Source: Metopolophium dirhodum (taxonomy: Eukaryota > Arthropoda > Insecta > Hemiptera > Aphididae). From it: a stretch of DNA of 64,000 nucleotides. Position 1 is the first letter of the stretch; each line of letters starts with the position of its first letter. A program made the position numbers and the translations under genes. Location: positions 19,620,241 to 19,684,240 of the forward strand of contig NC_083565.1 in assembly GCF_019925205.1 (NCBI RefSeq), written 5' to 3'. Positions 1 through 13,000 of this stretch are shown piece by piece. The notes below the pieces were generated by a model. The model did no database searches and had not been told where the DNA came from. It saw only the letters and a program-made list of their open reading frames with translations.

Positions 1-2583
1 CTAGATTCGTAGAAAAAGTTTTTTGATTATTATTATGTCTTTACTCTCTATATCGGCTACGGTCATTGACAGCTGCTATAATAAAATAGTCTAAATTATA
101 ACGAATAAACGATAAACTTTTACACAACAATTATTTAGGGACCTCCTCTGCCCCTCCTTTAGACGTTTGCTATATGATTATCTGAAACAGTGAGACGCAT
201 AATTGATTCATCTCAGAAGTCAGAGAATAATACTTTTCAGTCAAAGGTATATTTTTTAAGAAACTATATATTTATGTCTATAGTATATTACTATAATATT
301 CCTTTATGATTTTATTATAGACCGTAAAATAATCATATTACTTTAAGGGTTTTAAGTTAAGAACAATTTAAGAGCCAAGTACGTACTATGCTTTTTAGTT
401 TTTTTTTATTCTATATGTAAATATTCTAGCAGTAGGTATATACATATACTTATGTATATTATATATATGTGAGATTTGGTGCAAGCAAGACCAATTTCAA
501 AAAAGGACAATGTTGGGAAATTTAATTTTAAAATAAGGGCAATTTAAAAAAAAAATAAATATACAACCATTACGGATTTTACTTTAAAGTTTTGGAATTT
601 CGATGACTACATTTCTTTTCCATTCTTCATTTAATGAAACATATTTTGTATTTTGCGAATCCAGACAATGAACTAATTTTATTCTCACATTGTCCTTATT
701 GATGGATAATTAATATAATTAATATCTGTCATTGGCCAAAAATTAAATTATGAAATAAACACTTTTCAATTAAATTGTATTATTAAACCCTACTAATAAT
801 ATTAAATTGCACAATATATCTAATGTCATCAACTTATATTATATTCGTAAACTTAATTGATTGATTTTGGAATGTCTAATGTCACAACTCACAGCTATAG
901 ATTTTACGCGGCCAATGTCGAGATAGGCCCGTTATATAAATAGATATTATATTATCTCTATTATACTTTTATCGATTAATGTTAAAATGGCCAATACATG
1001 TATTATTTTGGCCATACTGCGTCAGAGACATTGACCGTTTTAACACTATTAACATAATCAAATATTTATGAGTTAATGACATAGGTCAAATTATCTCAAA
1101 TTCGTCCCAATATGACGCTGGGCATTGACCCTTCTCGCATTTATAATATGTATATAAGTATATTATATTTTTATAAAGTAGACATACTTAGACTATTTAT
1201 TATTTATCGGTTTCAAAAATATATTTTTTTTTGCTCATACATGAAAAATATTGTATACGACTGATACATTTCAACATTAATTTAAACCAAATCTACACGG
1301 TGAATATATTTATTTTGGAACCGGGATAATTGATTTTTACTTTAGGTATTAACCATTTATTTAGATTATAAAAAGATACGTACATCGCACAATAAATAAA
1401 ACTGAAAACTAATAAATTGTAATAAAATAATTTTTGGTTTATTTTTTTTTAAATTATACAATAATTAAATTTTATTCAGTCAACTGTCGATACATGTTAT
1501 GCATAAAAACGATATGAGATGCAAACATGCAAATATTCAGATTTAAACATTTTTAAAAATGTAATCTTTTTCTACTACATTGAACTTAGTTTGTTTTTTC
1601 AATATACTATTTTTGATACTTATATAATAATATTTCGAACTTTACGTAATAATTCGATGGTGTTTGGGAAAAATTAACGATTTTATTAATGTACATGTTA
1701 CGAAACAACCGAGCGATGAGTGGAAAAAATTTCGAATCGTCACGTGCTGGCGACTGGTTTGCCCAATATTCTACTTAAAATTACAATTTACTGAGTAAAC
1801 ATAAATGCATTGTTTTTATTCACTGGCACAAGGTTTTAAAGGGACTGATAATTTACTTCGAATTGTCGAGAGTTTTGAATTATCAGACTGTACCTGCTAT
1901 ACTTCATACATTTTATAATTGAATTCAATGTCAAACTGTAAAAATATTGTTTTATATTTATTTTGTGCACAGGTTTTGTTCTTTTGCATAAATATAATAA
2001 TATAGAGATAAGTGATAACGGCCAACGGGATTTCGAAGTTGGTTGAACAAGGGATATGATGCTCAAAAACAGGACGATCCCTTTTCAAACGGAGCATAAT
2101 ATGGTCATTCTATCCTAAACCCTATACCTATTAACCTACCATCTTAAGTACATTAAGTTTAATTATATTCAGAAACTACTCAATACTGAACTTAATTAAA
2201 ATTAAATTAATATATATAAAATAAAAAAATACCACCTGATTCAATGTAGATAATATTATCGTTTTTTGACCAACAGTAAAAAAGTTAGTTCTCATTTGAA
2301 AAGTTATTTATATTGTCACGGGACACTATATATAGGTCAACTCGCTTAAGTTAAAAAAAAGTGGACAAGTAAGTAACCACTCTGATGTACAGTAGGAGTC
2401 AAGTGTACCTTGTCATAGAGTACCTATATCAGTATAATGGATGTGTTATATTTGAACTCAATAATAAATCATTGAAACGAAAAGATTATCCAAAAGGACG
2501 TGGTTTGTCACTTTGTCAGCCAATATTACAAAGTATCTTTTATCGTATTTTAAATTGCTATTATAGTAATTTATTTTATTATA
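1..2583. other. AT-rich DNA without recognisable gene
   Basis: I see no gene here. The short open frames at 1836-2097 (minus) and 2385-2600 (plus) are AT-rich, have no recognisable motif and no convincing splice context. Short TA-rich runs and scattered GTACCTA-type strings are the only structure. Confidence 0.5.
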
Positions 2584-2589
2584 TTATAA

Positions 2590-4260
2590 ATACGGTATGA
2601 ATAGGAAATAGCCTAAAATTAATCTAAATATTTTGAAAATGACATTGCGCATAGTAAAATGTAATGATACCTATATGTAAAACAATAATGTCCACACGAA
2701 TATTTTTGAAGTCGTTTATATTATTTGTTTAAACATCACATTTTGTCAAAATGAGAACTACAATTAATGTCTATAAAAAGTAATTGTTAAATATTTTTTT
2801 GATTTTGAGTTTCATATAATTTTTAAGGCTAAGCTATAAAAATTGAAATAGTTTGTACTTTTTAACTACACAATTATTCGCAAATGTTTATGATTTTGAT
2901 GAATTTGTCCGAATTTGAATTTAAAACGCTCATGAAAAAAAAAATAACATCGTATTTATTATTAAATAGCTAAGAGAAAAAATTCTATGTAGAAACTTGT
3001 ATTGAATTTTCAAAGATTTTTGACCGAGCCTAAATTTTTTATCAGCATATTTCTCTGAATCACATAAAGAAACTGAAATCGCGTGTAATGAGAAATTGTC
3101 CACGTGAATATCCAAGTTTATCGAAATTTAAATTTCAAACGTTCATGAAAAATATTGATGGAATTATACTGAACTTAATTTTCTATTTTTTATAGAATTA
3201 CTATATAGTAAGCAATGCTTGTATGGAACATTGTATTACGTTTTCAACCCGTAGTGTAGACACTGAAGCCTGAGTAAACTTAGGATTTATGTGTTTAATT
3301 TAGATAAATAACAGGACTTTATGATTATGTAAATATTGTAATATAACTGAAGTGTAAATTCAACATACAACTGGACTGCATCAGGTACTGTACACTACTC
3401 AGTATGACTGCCTGTGGGCTGTGAGTGTCTCTACGGATGTTGAAAGGCCCTATGTTTATCCCATCATTTACGTCATAAACTTTAACTAACCTTCATCTGC
3501 GTAACAATCGAAAGTTAGGTATGTCCTATTGTCCTAATTTAAGTAATAATATCATAAGTATAAGGTTAATATTTAGTGAAATACAATATTGATATGCTAA
3601 CATTTTTATAAATATTTAACTACAAAATAATTTGCAAATTTTCGAAATTTTGGATCCTGTTTACAAATTTCAAGCTTTTTGACCTAGCATAAAAATTGTT
3701 ATGAGCAATAACGTAAATTTCAAATGTCTATTAATGTTTTCAATTATTAATAAAAATACCTGATTTTTTTTACTTTTGACCTCAAAGTACCAATGAAATC
3801 CAATTTTCTAGCGAAAACCACCTTTCTTGGAAGATTAACATGCTTACTGCTCTACAAGTTGATAACATTTTAGGTATTTGAAAAACACGGAGAAGGTCTG
3901 TCAGCATACTATAATTCTAAGGATATTTAATTACCTCTATATTAAGTATATAATAAAATATAAAAATTTACATTAATACGACAAAATAAATTAATTTTAG
4001 TTTTAAAAAAAACAAATCGCTTATATTTTACAATAATAATTACGGTAATATTAACTATTAGTAATTTATAAGTCAATGCCAACGTATAGTTTTCCGTTGA
4101 AAATAGATCCATGTGAATACGTTCGTGGTATAAATAAGAAAAATAACTTAAAAATAATCTAAATATTTTGAAAAGTGTGTACAGTAATTAATAATATAAT
4201 ATGTATAGGTTGTAACGAAAAGTTTCAAGTCCCTAAAAATAATATTTACTAAAAAATAAA
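2590..4260 (-). repeat. Degenerate minus-strand copies of a dispersed repeat
   Basis: Read on the minus strand, 4100-4245 and 2585-2645 each contain a block resembling TTCAAAATATTTAGATTA followed by a CTATTTATACC-type motif. The same succession occurs on the plus strand near 17.98, 23.06 and 33.73 kb. Near 4210-4235 the minus strand also reads 'AGGGACTTGAAACTTTT', matching the block upstream of the motif in the 33.6 kb copy. The stretch between the two blocks is AT-rich with no coding frame. I infer one or two old inverted copies of the same family. Ends and class are unknown. Confidence 0.35.
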
Positions 4261-4447
4261 AACGTTTATAAAAAAAAATTTTGTCTATATTTTCGATATT
4301 TTTAATTGTGGTAAAAACAAATTTTAAGGAGCATTAAATTAAAACTGTTTAAATTTTGCATACAATTGTTAACTTTAAAATAATAACGTTTACCAAAAAA
4401 TTGAATTGTCATTTTCTAGACTTAATTTAATTTTGAAAATAATATTT

Positions 4448-4485
4448 GAAGGGCTCCGTGCAACAACGAGACAAGTCCACTTTTT
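4448..4485 (+). repeat. Left terminal inverted repeat of the 1.8 kb transposon
   Basis: 38 bases, identical to the reverse complement of 6210-6247. It starts GAAGGGCTCC and ends in a run of T. Confidence 0.85.
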
Positions 4486-5098
4486 GAAATTGTTCAGGAG
4501 ACATGTTTTATTTCACCAAAACTTTAAAAATTTATATTTTTATTTGTAACTACAACATAAGTATCTTGAATTACATGCAAATTGTTGAGTAAAGTGAATT
4601 TGCATTTTAAATAAATTTTAGATCTTATAAAATATCTTGCAAGTATGGAACATATGGACTTACCTGGTTTTTTGCTCATTAATTGTAAAAAAGTTTTCGA
4701 AAATTGTATTTGTTTTGTGTTTTACCATAAATTAATTAATTTATTTCTTAAAAACTAAAGTAAAATCCTTTAATGACAGTTTTATAAATAATTATAATAC
4801 TAATCAATAAAATAAATTAATGAAATTTGATAAAATTTGTATTGCAATATAAAACATACGGACTTACCTGGTTTTTGCTCGTAAGTATGTTATGTAATAA
4901 GGTATGCTATAAGGTTTTTTAAAAATTAAATAATAATTTTTTATTCCAATTTTAACCATCAACAGGTACCTATAATCTATAAATATATTCATCAAGTATT
5001 ATGTGAAATATTGTATTATATGTTTTATTAGAGTTATATTTTATTAAATACCTATAATTTAAACTTTTTAAGATACGTTGTGAAGGGTGTTAAATAAC

Positions 5099-5582
5099 AA
5101 CAAAGACTTTTTTTATAATATTTATATTTTAACCAAAAAAAAATAGAGAATAGAAATCACCTTGTAATATTAATTTTATACAGCAAAATAAATAACATAA
5201 CTTTTAGTTTTCTGAAGTACAAAAAAAATGATAATAACATTTCAATAAATTTAACAATAACCAATAAAATGAAATGCATATTATAACATTTAAAATAGTA
5301 TATTACTTTTCCTAGTAATAATATAAATGTTATTATTTAACAATAAAGACTTATTTTTTATAGTATTTATATAACCATTTTAACAAAAAAAAATAGAAAA
5401 TAGAGATCTCCATGTAACATAAATCTTAAAAAGCAAAATAAATAACATGATAACTTTTTGTTTTCTTATGTACAAAAAAAAAAATGAATATAACATTTTA
5501 ATAAATTGAACAATAAATAATAAAATGAAATACATAGGTATTATTATTATAACATATAAAATAGTATACTATTTTCCCTAGT
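5099..5582. repeat. Imperfect tandem duplication of about 245 bp inside the transposon
   Basis: The first unit begins near 5099 (AAAGACTTTTTTTATAATA) and the second near 5342 (AAAGACTTATTTTTTATAG). Both run through the same order of landmarks: a poly-A stretch, GCAAAATAAATAACAT, a TTTCT..GTACAAAAA block, AATAAAATGAAATRCATA, and TTYCCTAGTAA at about 5311 and 5577. The offset grows from 243 to about 266 bp through small insertions. The second unit runs into the 3' part of the minus-strand exon, so the first unit carries a broken copy of the intron side of that exon's boundary. Confidence 0.7.
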
Positions 5583-5782
5583 AACAATCCTGAGGGTGAT
5601 GTTGAAAGTGGTTCAAAATTATTTTCTGGATCAGAATCAAAAGCCAGTATGCCACTGAGATCGTTATTTTCAAAAATGTTATAATCTGGATCTTGAGTGT
5701 CATCATCGAAATCAAAATCAAATGATGGGTCAGAGTTAGATTCATCATATTCAAGTTGTTTTGCTATATTATCACAGTTCAT
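5570..5782 (-). CDS. First exon of an unidentified acidic transposon protein
   Basis: From the ATG at 5782 the minus strand encodes 71 residues that end exactly at a GT splice donor (5569-5568) in phase 0. Unspliced, the frame stays open to 5498 but becomes AT-rich chance sequence. The peptide begins MNCDNIAKQLEYDESNSD and is highly acidic through about residue 57, with runs such as FDFDFDDD and DPDYN. Acidic N-terminal tails of this type are common in piggyBac-like and other transposases, but no catalytic domain is present and I cannot name the family. Because it lies between the inverted repeats of the 1.8 kb element, it is most likely the 5' exon of that element's own transposase, the rest having been deleted. 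Capture of a host exon is the alternative. Confidence 0.5.
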
Positions 5783-6251
5783 TTTGAAAAATAATAAAAA
5801 CTAAATAACACTATGCCCGTTATGGAGCAGTTATGGAGCAGTTACAAAACAATACATTAAAATGTATAATCAGCCTAATAATTTACAACTAGCAATAGAA
5901 ACTAAATGCAAAAATTAACATGGTAACATATTTTCAACAATATGTATTATAATAATGATAATGTGTAAAACAATAAATATGACTATCATAATAGTACTAT
6001 CAATACTACTGTTTACTATTTATAGCCAACTGTTCTGTGTAAAAACCAGACAAGTCCGGACTTATCTGGTTCTTGCTCATAATATCTATAACCAGACAAG
6101 TCCATTTACTCAATAACTCCGTAAATAATCACTGGACATGTCTCGTTGTTGCATACAATTGTAAAGAAAAAAAATCTGTATATGATAACATCAAAAAGTG
6201 ACTTTTGAAAAAAAGTGGACTTGTCTCGTTGTTGCACGGAGCCCTTCATTT

Positions 6252-7429
6252 GTTTTTTTGACATAGGTATAGACGTACTTGTTTATAGATATTTTAAATT
6301 GTCTACTTCTTCGAACTTTTTTACTCAAAAACAAAAATGTTTATCGTACATTAATTGAAAAAAAAATAGTCGATCTATCTATAGTCATTCGTTGCTTAGT
6401 TACAAAAAAATAACAAACTCAAATCTGTTAAACAATGGTGTTGCGTAAGTACTTCCGTTTTTTCGTAATTAATTTTAGTTCTTCCCGATTATTAAGATAC
6501 CACTAACACGTAATATTATTTTAAACCTATATACATTCATCGCGCTTCGCTCAGGATCTAACACCAATGATGTCGTAATGATGTATGTCTCGTTGGAACG
6601 AAATAAAATAAAATATATTTCTGTTTTATTGACGATAAATAAAATTGTAGCCATAAAAACAGAAATAAATTTAATGAAATAGGTACTAAAAAAAGATGTT
6701 ATTATAAGAAAATAATACTTATTAGAAACACTGTCATGTCTCAGATTTCCCAATAATTTACTCTCTTGTCGTACATAAAAATACAATAAAAATTCGTACT
6801 AAATGTTATATTATTTTCCAAGTTTCAGTTTTATTTCCTTGAAATCTTAGATGTACAAATTTTGATCTGATTTGGCATAGGCCAAATATGGCATTCAATT
6901 ATATAAAACACAGATAAAACAATGTATCCGTATTCTGTTGCTTACAAAGTAATATGAGTAAAAATAGGTTATAAATTAAATTGAATAACATTTCCTTGAT
7001 AATTTCATATAGGTACATTTTATAGTGATCTTCTTTTGGGAAGTAATTATCTCATCCAAACAACAATTTTCCTTATCTTATCGATCAAAGAAAATGTATT
7101 CAAGAGAATGAGTACAATTTTCACAAACAAAGAATGAAACAGGGTGCTAAATCTTAAATTGGTCTATGGATAGCGTATCTATTATTTACATCTATATACC
7201 ATTTATACGTACCTATGTAAATATTTCCAATATCTATTTTATCTTGCCCCCATTTCGCCAAGCGATATTGTTTGTGTTATTGGACCTTATTTCGTCAATT
7301 CTCATACGCAGCTATCTTTCGTTTTTCGATACTCCTATTACGGTTTTATGACTGAAATAAGAAGGGATTACAATATATTTTCATACAAAACCGATACACC
7401 TATAATGTCTAATTTCTAATACCCACATA
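6252..7429. other. AT-rich DNA without recognisable gene
   Basis: The minus-strand frame at 6475-6786 (103 codons) and the plus-strand frame at 7166-7351 have no recognisable domain and read as chance AT-rich frames. Confidence 0.5.
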
Positions 7430-7859
7430 CAGGGGTGCCATTTCAGTTTTAAAATAGGGCTGCCATATTTTTTACCAGGCCACATTTTTCTACCACCAGG
7501 CCACTTATAACAATGAAAATTGAAATGTACCTAGCCAATAGCCATGTTGGAGTTATTTCTAACCTTACTATTAGGGATGAAAAATTATTAATATTTTAAG
7601 TGATAGCACTGATAAAAGTATAATATCATTATTCATTAATATACATTTTCTTTCTATATTTTTAATATCGAAGTACCTATATCTATGTATATCCTTTTAT
7701 TTATAAAATATTTTTATCTTATATTAATTATTTAAATTAATTAAATTTAACTGATGCATCGGGAATTGGCGCCAGCATGAAATTAAGGTAGGCCAATATG
7801 ATACGGCGAAAAATAGGGCCGCCAATGTATACCCTGTGATACCCCAAATGGCGCCCCTG
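7430..7859. mobile_element. hAT-type MITE, 430 bp
   Basis: The left end reads CAGGGGTGCCATTT and the right end is AAATGGCGCCCCTG, an inverted repeat of 14 bases with one mismatch and the CA-GGGG/CCCC-TG form typical of hAT ends. The flanking octamers are CCCACATA on the left and CCCACACA on the right, seven of eight matching, as expected for an 8-bp hAT target duplication with one substitution. Just inside both ends are imperfect copies of a 'GCC..CCA..GGCC' motif. There is no coding capacity, so it is a non-autonomous element. Confidence 0.75.
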
Positions 7860-7864
7860 CCCAC

Positions 7865-8940
7865 ACATACATATATATTATTATAACATCTAGACCCCCT
7901 TGTTTCACTCTCACAAAAAATTACCAAAATACTTAATGGTTTTATGAATTTAAAATTAAATTTTTCAAATTATTTGTGTTCTTACCTTCTTATACCTACA
8001 TATGCTGGCAATATAAAAAACGGTTTATTTATATTTTAAAGAATAACGGACAAAAAAACAGAATTATTTAAAAATAAGAAATATTTAATCATCTATTAAT
8101 TAGTTACACTGTACCAACCTAAAAGTAATATAAAATCAAAGCTTTATTCGTTGTACATTGTACGCTACCTAAGTACAAATCACTAATTGATATATATTAC
8201 ATAATACAATGTGGTGTTATATTATATATAAAAAGTCTTAACAAACCGTACATTGTGAAGAGCAACGTTTCGAACGTCCAATTATTGTAGACAAGTTCTT
8301 ACACAAAACGTGGGATGAGTATTTTATATGAACGGTTGTTGGATTCAATACTATTATGCTTCAAAAAACATAAAAATACCTAATGTATCAAATGTATATA
8401 CCTAATATAATAATTAATGTTTCATTAGGTTTATTAATCAGATAATGAAATTGGTTTTATCTAGAACCAGCTAATTATAGTGTTTCTTTTACACGTATGA
8501 TGACAAATGTCAAAAAGTACCTATGTCGTTATGAAGTTAAATATAAAAATAATATCAAGTGCGTAGTGTGAGGACGCATTATTTTATAGTTTTATACCGA
8601 TGTTTAAACTTCATATTATAAAATATATAGCCAATATTATGAAGGTTAAACGAATTACACGTGAGAGTGTATTTTTCAACTTTAACAAGAAATATACCAT
8701 ATTATATAATATGATGGGTACCTAAAGGCGCACCATTTGTGACATAATGATTAAATAGTATATCTGTATTGTGTGCCGAGGGCGCAGGAAAGTGAGCTAT
8801 TTTCTGAAATTGCCTTCCCGAATGAGCCAACGAGCCACAAATATATATATATATATATTTTTTTTGTCACGCCTCTGCCACCTCCGAAAACGCCTCTATC
8901 TATATTAGGTATAATAATAGTAGGTAATCCATAATGGACA
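7865..8940. other. AT-rich DNA without recognisable gene
   Basis: No coding signal was recognised. A TA microsatellite stretch lies near 8840-8858. Confidence 0.45.
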
Positions 8941-8944
8941 GCTG

Positions 8945-9298
8945 ATCTTGTCGTTCCCGGCACCTATCTATGTAGATTCGCCTTACTGTTACATCAGCAG
9001 CACGCAGGCAACCCGCCTACAAGCTATAGTATTTGATATATATATGTTAGATAAACCGTATGCCATCGATACGCTCGTGCATATTAATCTGATCAGGAAC
9101 TTTTCCGGCGGAGGATTTCCACTTTTCCGCCCACTGCGTAGAGGGATTTCCACTTACAGCACCAGCTATTTACAACTACTACAGCGTTCGGAAAAAAAAA
9201 AAAACATCTACTGTCCGCTGGACGGGAAAATATTATTTTTCTCGACGCTTCGAGCTCGACTGGCATCGAAAATCAAAAGTTCAGAGCGGGCATGACAA
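8945..9298. other. GC-richer block of unknown function
   Basis: This stretch is much richer in G+C and CpG than its flanks and stays open for 115 codons on the plus strand (from 8948). The predicted peptide resembles nothing I recognise and is interrupted by a lysine run from a poly-A tract. GGATTTCCACTT occurs twice, near 9113 and 9153. It may be an old exon, a promoter-like region or a transposon fragment. I cannot decide which. Confidence 0.3.
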
Positions 9299-9759
9299 AA
9301 ATATACTATGTATTTTTTATTTTAGTTATCTATTATTAAGTATAGTTATTTTACTGTAATTTTGTTGTTTTTTTCAATATTCTTATTTTTTTTTTTAGTT
9401 GTTTGGTTTAATCATTTCAAATCAATGTTATACGTCAATATTCATTACAATACTACGTCTGTTTTATAAATAATATTATAACAGTAAGAATAACACCTGC
9501 AGTAGTGCAGTCATCAAGAAACTCAGCGTGAATGCGCGTAACTGTTATATATCTACCTAAGTTATTTTGTTTGTGACGTCTCCTTATCCGTGGCTGTCCT
9601 GGGCGGTATTGATAATATTATTACCCATTGCTACTAAACCCATTCCCATATCAATAAAAAAAAAACATTAAATTTGATCTGAATATTCACTAAAATAAAC
9701 CGTTCATATTTAACCAGAAATGCGAAACGTGATAGATGCGAAATGCGATAAATAAAAAT

Positions 9760-10067
9760 GAAACAATCTCGTCTCTCCCAGTAATTCGTTTACTAATAGT
9801 AATTTCAAACGCGTTGCTCTTGAATAAAAGAAATCTGTCAAGTTCGTCATCAACGTCAACTTCTGGGCATCAACTTAGCTCAGAAAAAAAAAATAAAGGT
9901 AAAAAATAATTTAAATCTACAAATCGTTTTGAATTCCTAATTCAAAATAAAAATCCTGTTGAAAGCACAATGGACCAAGATTCTGCAAATAACAGTTCGA
10001 ATGGCGCATTGAAATCCACCCTCCTATTTATGTTAGAGGTGTGGTAGACTTTACTGAAGTATGCTAA
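9760..10067 (+). pseudogene. Jockey-like LINE ORF1 (gag-like) remnant
   Basis: Translated in pieces, this stretch gives a serine-rich segment (NLSSSSSTSTSG, from about 9820), then a segment starting KSTNRFEFLIQNKNPVES (from about 9913), and, after a frame change near 10015, PPIYVRGVVDFTEVC followed by a stop at 10065. From memory, a Ser/Thr-rich linker followed by a PPPI(Y/F)V.GV.DF motif is characteristic of ORF1 of Jockey-type LINEs, often annotated 'nucleic-acid-binding protein from mobile element jockey' and abundant in aphids. The PRE_C2HC domain and zinc knuckles that should follow are absent. Stops and at least one frameshift make this a dead fragment. Confidence 0.5.
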
Positions 10068-10069
10068 AA

Positions 10070-13000
10070 ATTTATAATCCAGCTAATAGGTGGGTGTAGG
10101 TAGATAATTTTTTTTGTATACATCCACTACATACCTACATGTCTTTGAAATTAGACGTGTCACAAACGTTAAAATAGGTATAATAATAAAAAAAAAAATT
10201 GATTTGTACAAAAGCATCAGTGCATTGTTGTTATATAACACTGTAAGTTATTGGTATTTTATAAATGAAAAACACTGAATAGATCGATGTGGTATTATAG
10301 TTTATCTGACGATAACATGTAAGTATATAATACCTAACCATAACAATTAAGTTAGACAATGCACGTATCGCCATAAACAAATATAAATACATAAATAGGA
10401 GGAAATAAAATATATGTATCAATAAATGACCTATAATTTTTGGAGAATTTTTACTAAAAAATAAAAATGTGTCACTGCTTTCTGCTCTATATATAATTCT
10501 AACGTGCCAGAGTTCAGGTTTTTTAATAATTATATCATAGTACTCCCGCGGGATAAACAAGCTTTTATGTTTAGAGACTACCTATACATTTTATGATTTA
10601 TGCGAGTAAAATGTTCATCATATTATTCACATTTATTATTTATTTCAAATTTTTTACGTCACATTCTCATGGTGATAAAGTATTCCGTTTGAGAAAATGC
10701 TTTGTCAATTTTTCTAGGAGTTTTTAATTTTAAATATTCAAATAAATCATAAAAGTTGTATAACTTGGCCAACAATATTATTTTCACTCAAATTTTATTA
10801 TGATAGGTACATCCAGTTTTTAAATAAAATATATTATAGGTAATTGCTTGGTGTACGTCCGATTGTTTAATTAGGGGTTTATTATATATTTATATCTATC
10901 ATTTTTTATTTTTTTCAAAAGCGTTTTAAATTTTTATTATAACAGCAGGTACTAACCCAAACCCAAGGTAATACCAATGTTCAAAAAATATCTATTTTAA
11001 CGGAATTTTTTCATATTTTAATTCACGATCAATGTGACTATAACAATTGATTAGGCATACACTCATACCTACATTTTTGTATTGTTATAACTACTACCTA
11101 GGTGTAGCTATTATTCCGACCATATTATTAATTATTTACTAGCTGTAGTATCTTACTCCTTTCCGGTTAACAGACAGCTAAATTTATCTGTGCGTGTTTC
11201 ATGCAATATTACATTTAATTGTGCAAGTTTAAAAATCATAGTGTATACAATTTGAATACTTTGCGTTTGTGATGCACAAGATAAATGAAAAAATAATTAA
11301 AATATGATCGTAAATAATTGCAAAAGAGTCAATTTTCCAAAGCTGTGCACTAAATTATGTCTTCGGTCATATTGTTCGGTCATATTTGCTCATAATATGT
11401 TCGTACAAATTTTTAGGCCTTTCCTAAAACAGGTGACATATTTTAATTTACCGTAAAAAAAGCAATGTTTTTCCAGATAAATCCCCACCGTCACATTTAT
11501 ATCAAGTTTGCTTGGGAAAAATATAACCAAATAAATCCCTGCTGACTATGTATACATAATATATTTAGATATATCAGCTGGTTTTAATGAGAAAAAAAAT
11601 TATTTACAATTCTTTTTTATTTTTTGTAACCAATTGCAACTCTATATATTATAATATAAACAAAAAAAATACTCTATTTTCGTGTGCTAAAATGACATTT
11701 ACATGTGAGCCATCCTATATAGCAACCTAGGTATATGCGAGTTGAAAAAAGAAACTAAGAACACCCTATGAATCTCAAGAAATCTATTGATATAACTTTT
11801 GTTGAAATCGGTACAGTATAGTTCCTAAGCTTATCCTCCACCAGAAATTCATTTACAGCTTTATATATTATAATAGAATTATTTACTAAGGATTAAAAAA
11901 AATATGTGGAACTTATAAAGTTATAAAACACTTTTTATTCCTCCAAAAAGTATTTATCAAAAAAAAATAAATAAATAAATACGTACACTATCATAAAACT
12001 ATTAGCATCTGGCTTGATCGGCTAAATTTAAAATAATGTTTTACTTATAAATTATTCTAAAAGCTTTTTAATATTGTTTATTTATAAAACAGTTCAAATA
12101 TGGTCACAATAACTACGAATTGTTATGATAAAAATAAATAACGTCGGTTTTAAATTGCTCAATGTTTTAAGAAAAAGTACTGTAAGTCTGCAACTTATCA
12201 TATATTATACTTGTACTACTAGTCAAGTATGTCACTCGTATGCCAAAATATTTTACTTATTTTATAGCTGGTGTTATGCAAATACGGTGCGCATGCCGAT
12301 TCTAAAACTTTCCAAGAAAATATTATAAAATACAATTACACATCATAGCTTGTATTATATTTGACGTAAATACAACTCTAGTATTTTGTAATGTTTCGTA
12401 TCCCAAATTACAACTTGATAATACCACGAATTTGATATTATGGTGTTTAACTTCCTTCCGGTTGTGTGTTTTTCTTGTTATATTCAAGGATTGGTATTTA
12501 TTTTTTTTAATAACTGCTTCATTTTTGTAAAATTACACTTACTTATGACATTTATTTTGGTTGTCCTACCTACTGATGATATACTACGTCTTATGCACGA
12601 ATTATATTATTACAAATTTGTTCAAATACATAAAACGCGTAGATATTAAATAAAAAATATAAGTTATAACTTAATTAAAACTAAAGAACAAAAATATATG
12701 TAATTTATATTTTAATTTAATCTTTTTAATATAAGAAAAAATACAGTTTAGTATGACCACAGCGACCGGGCGGCCGTCGTTATGATTACATAATTTGTGT
12801 TGTATCACATCCCTTGTTTGTTTAACTTATTTCAGCACAAGATGGTGGAAAAGTGATCACATTAAAGTTCAAACATAGGTGATTTTTAAGCGATAGAGTG
12901 AAACATGAGACTCGTTTAAGGCTACTGGTAATGAAAAATATTTTTAATGAAATACACTTTAAAACTATTAGACTCCATATTATGGTTTGACATCTACCTG

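Larger units (their letters stand above)
4448..6247. mobile_element. 1.8 kb DNA transposon with perfect 38-bp terminal inverted repeats
   Basis: The two ends are perfect 38-base inverted repeats (4448-4485 and 6210-6247) beginning GAAGGGCTCCGTGCAACAAC. ATTT flanks both ends (4444-4447 and 6248-6251), a candidate 4-bp target duplication, although A/T-rich flanks make chance matches easy. Subterminal copies of a GGACTTRYCTGGTT motif, related to the inner part of the inverted repeat, occur near 4656-4672, 4860-4875, 6044-6071 (a near-perfect palindrome), 6091-6103 and 6133-6152. They look like transposase-binding sites. Inside are a tandem duplication and one coding exon on the minus strand but no transposase catalytic domain, so the copy is probably non-autonomous. 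The inverted repeat does not match any superfamily signature I know. Elements with 4-bp duplications (Sola-like) or an unnamed group are possible. Confidence 0.8.

Noticed and set aside
10231..10560. 109-codon minus-strand frame
   Set aside because: Hydrophobic, tyrosine- and isoleucine-rich peptide typical of chance frames in AT-rich DNA; no splice or conservation clue.
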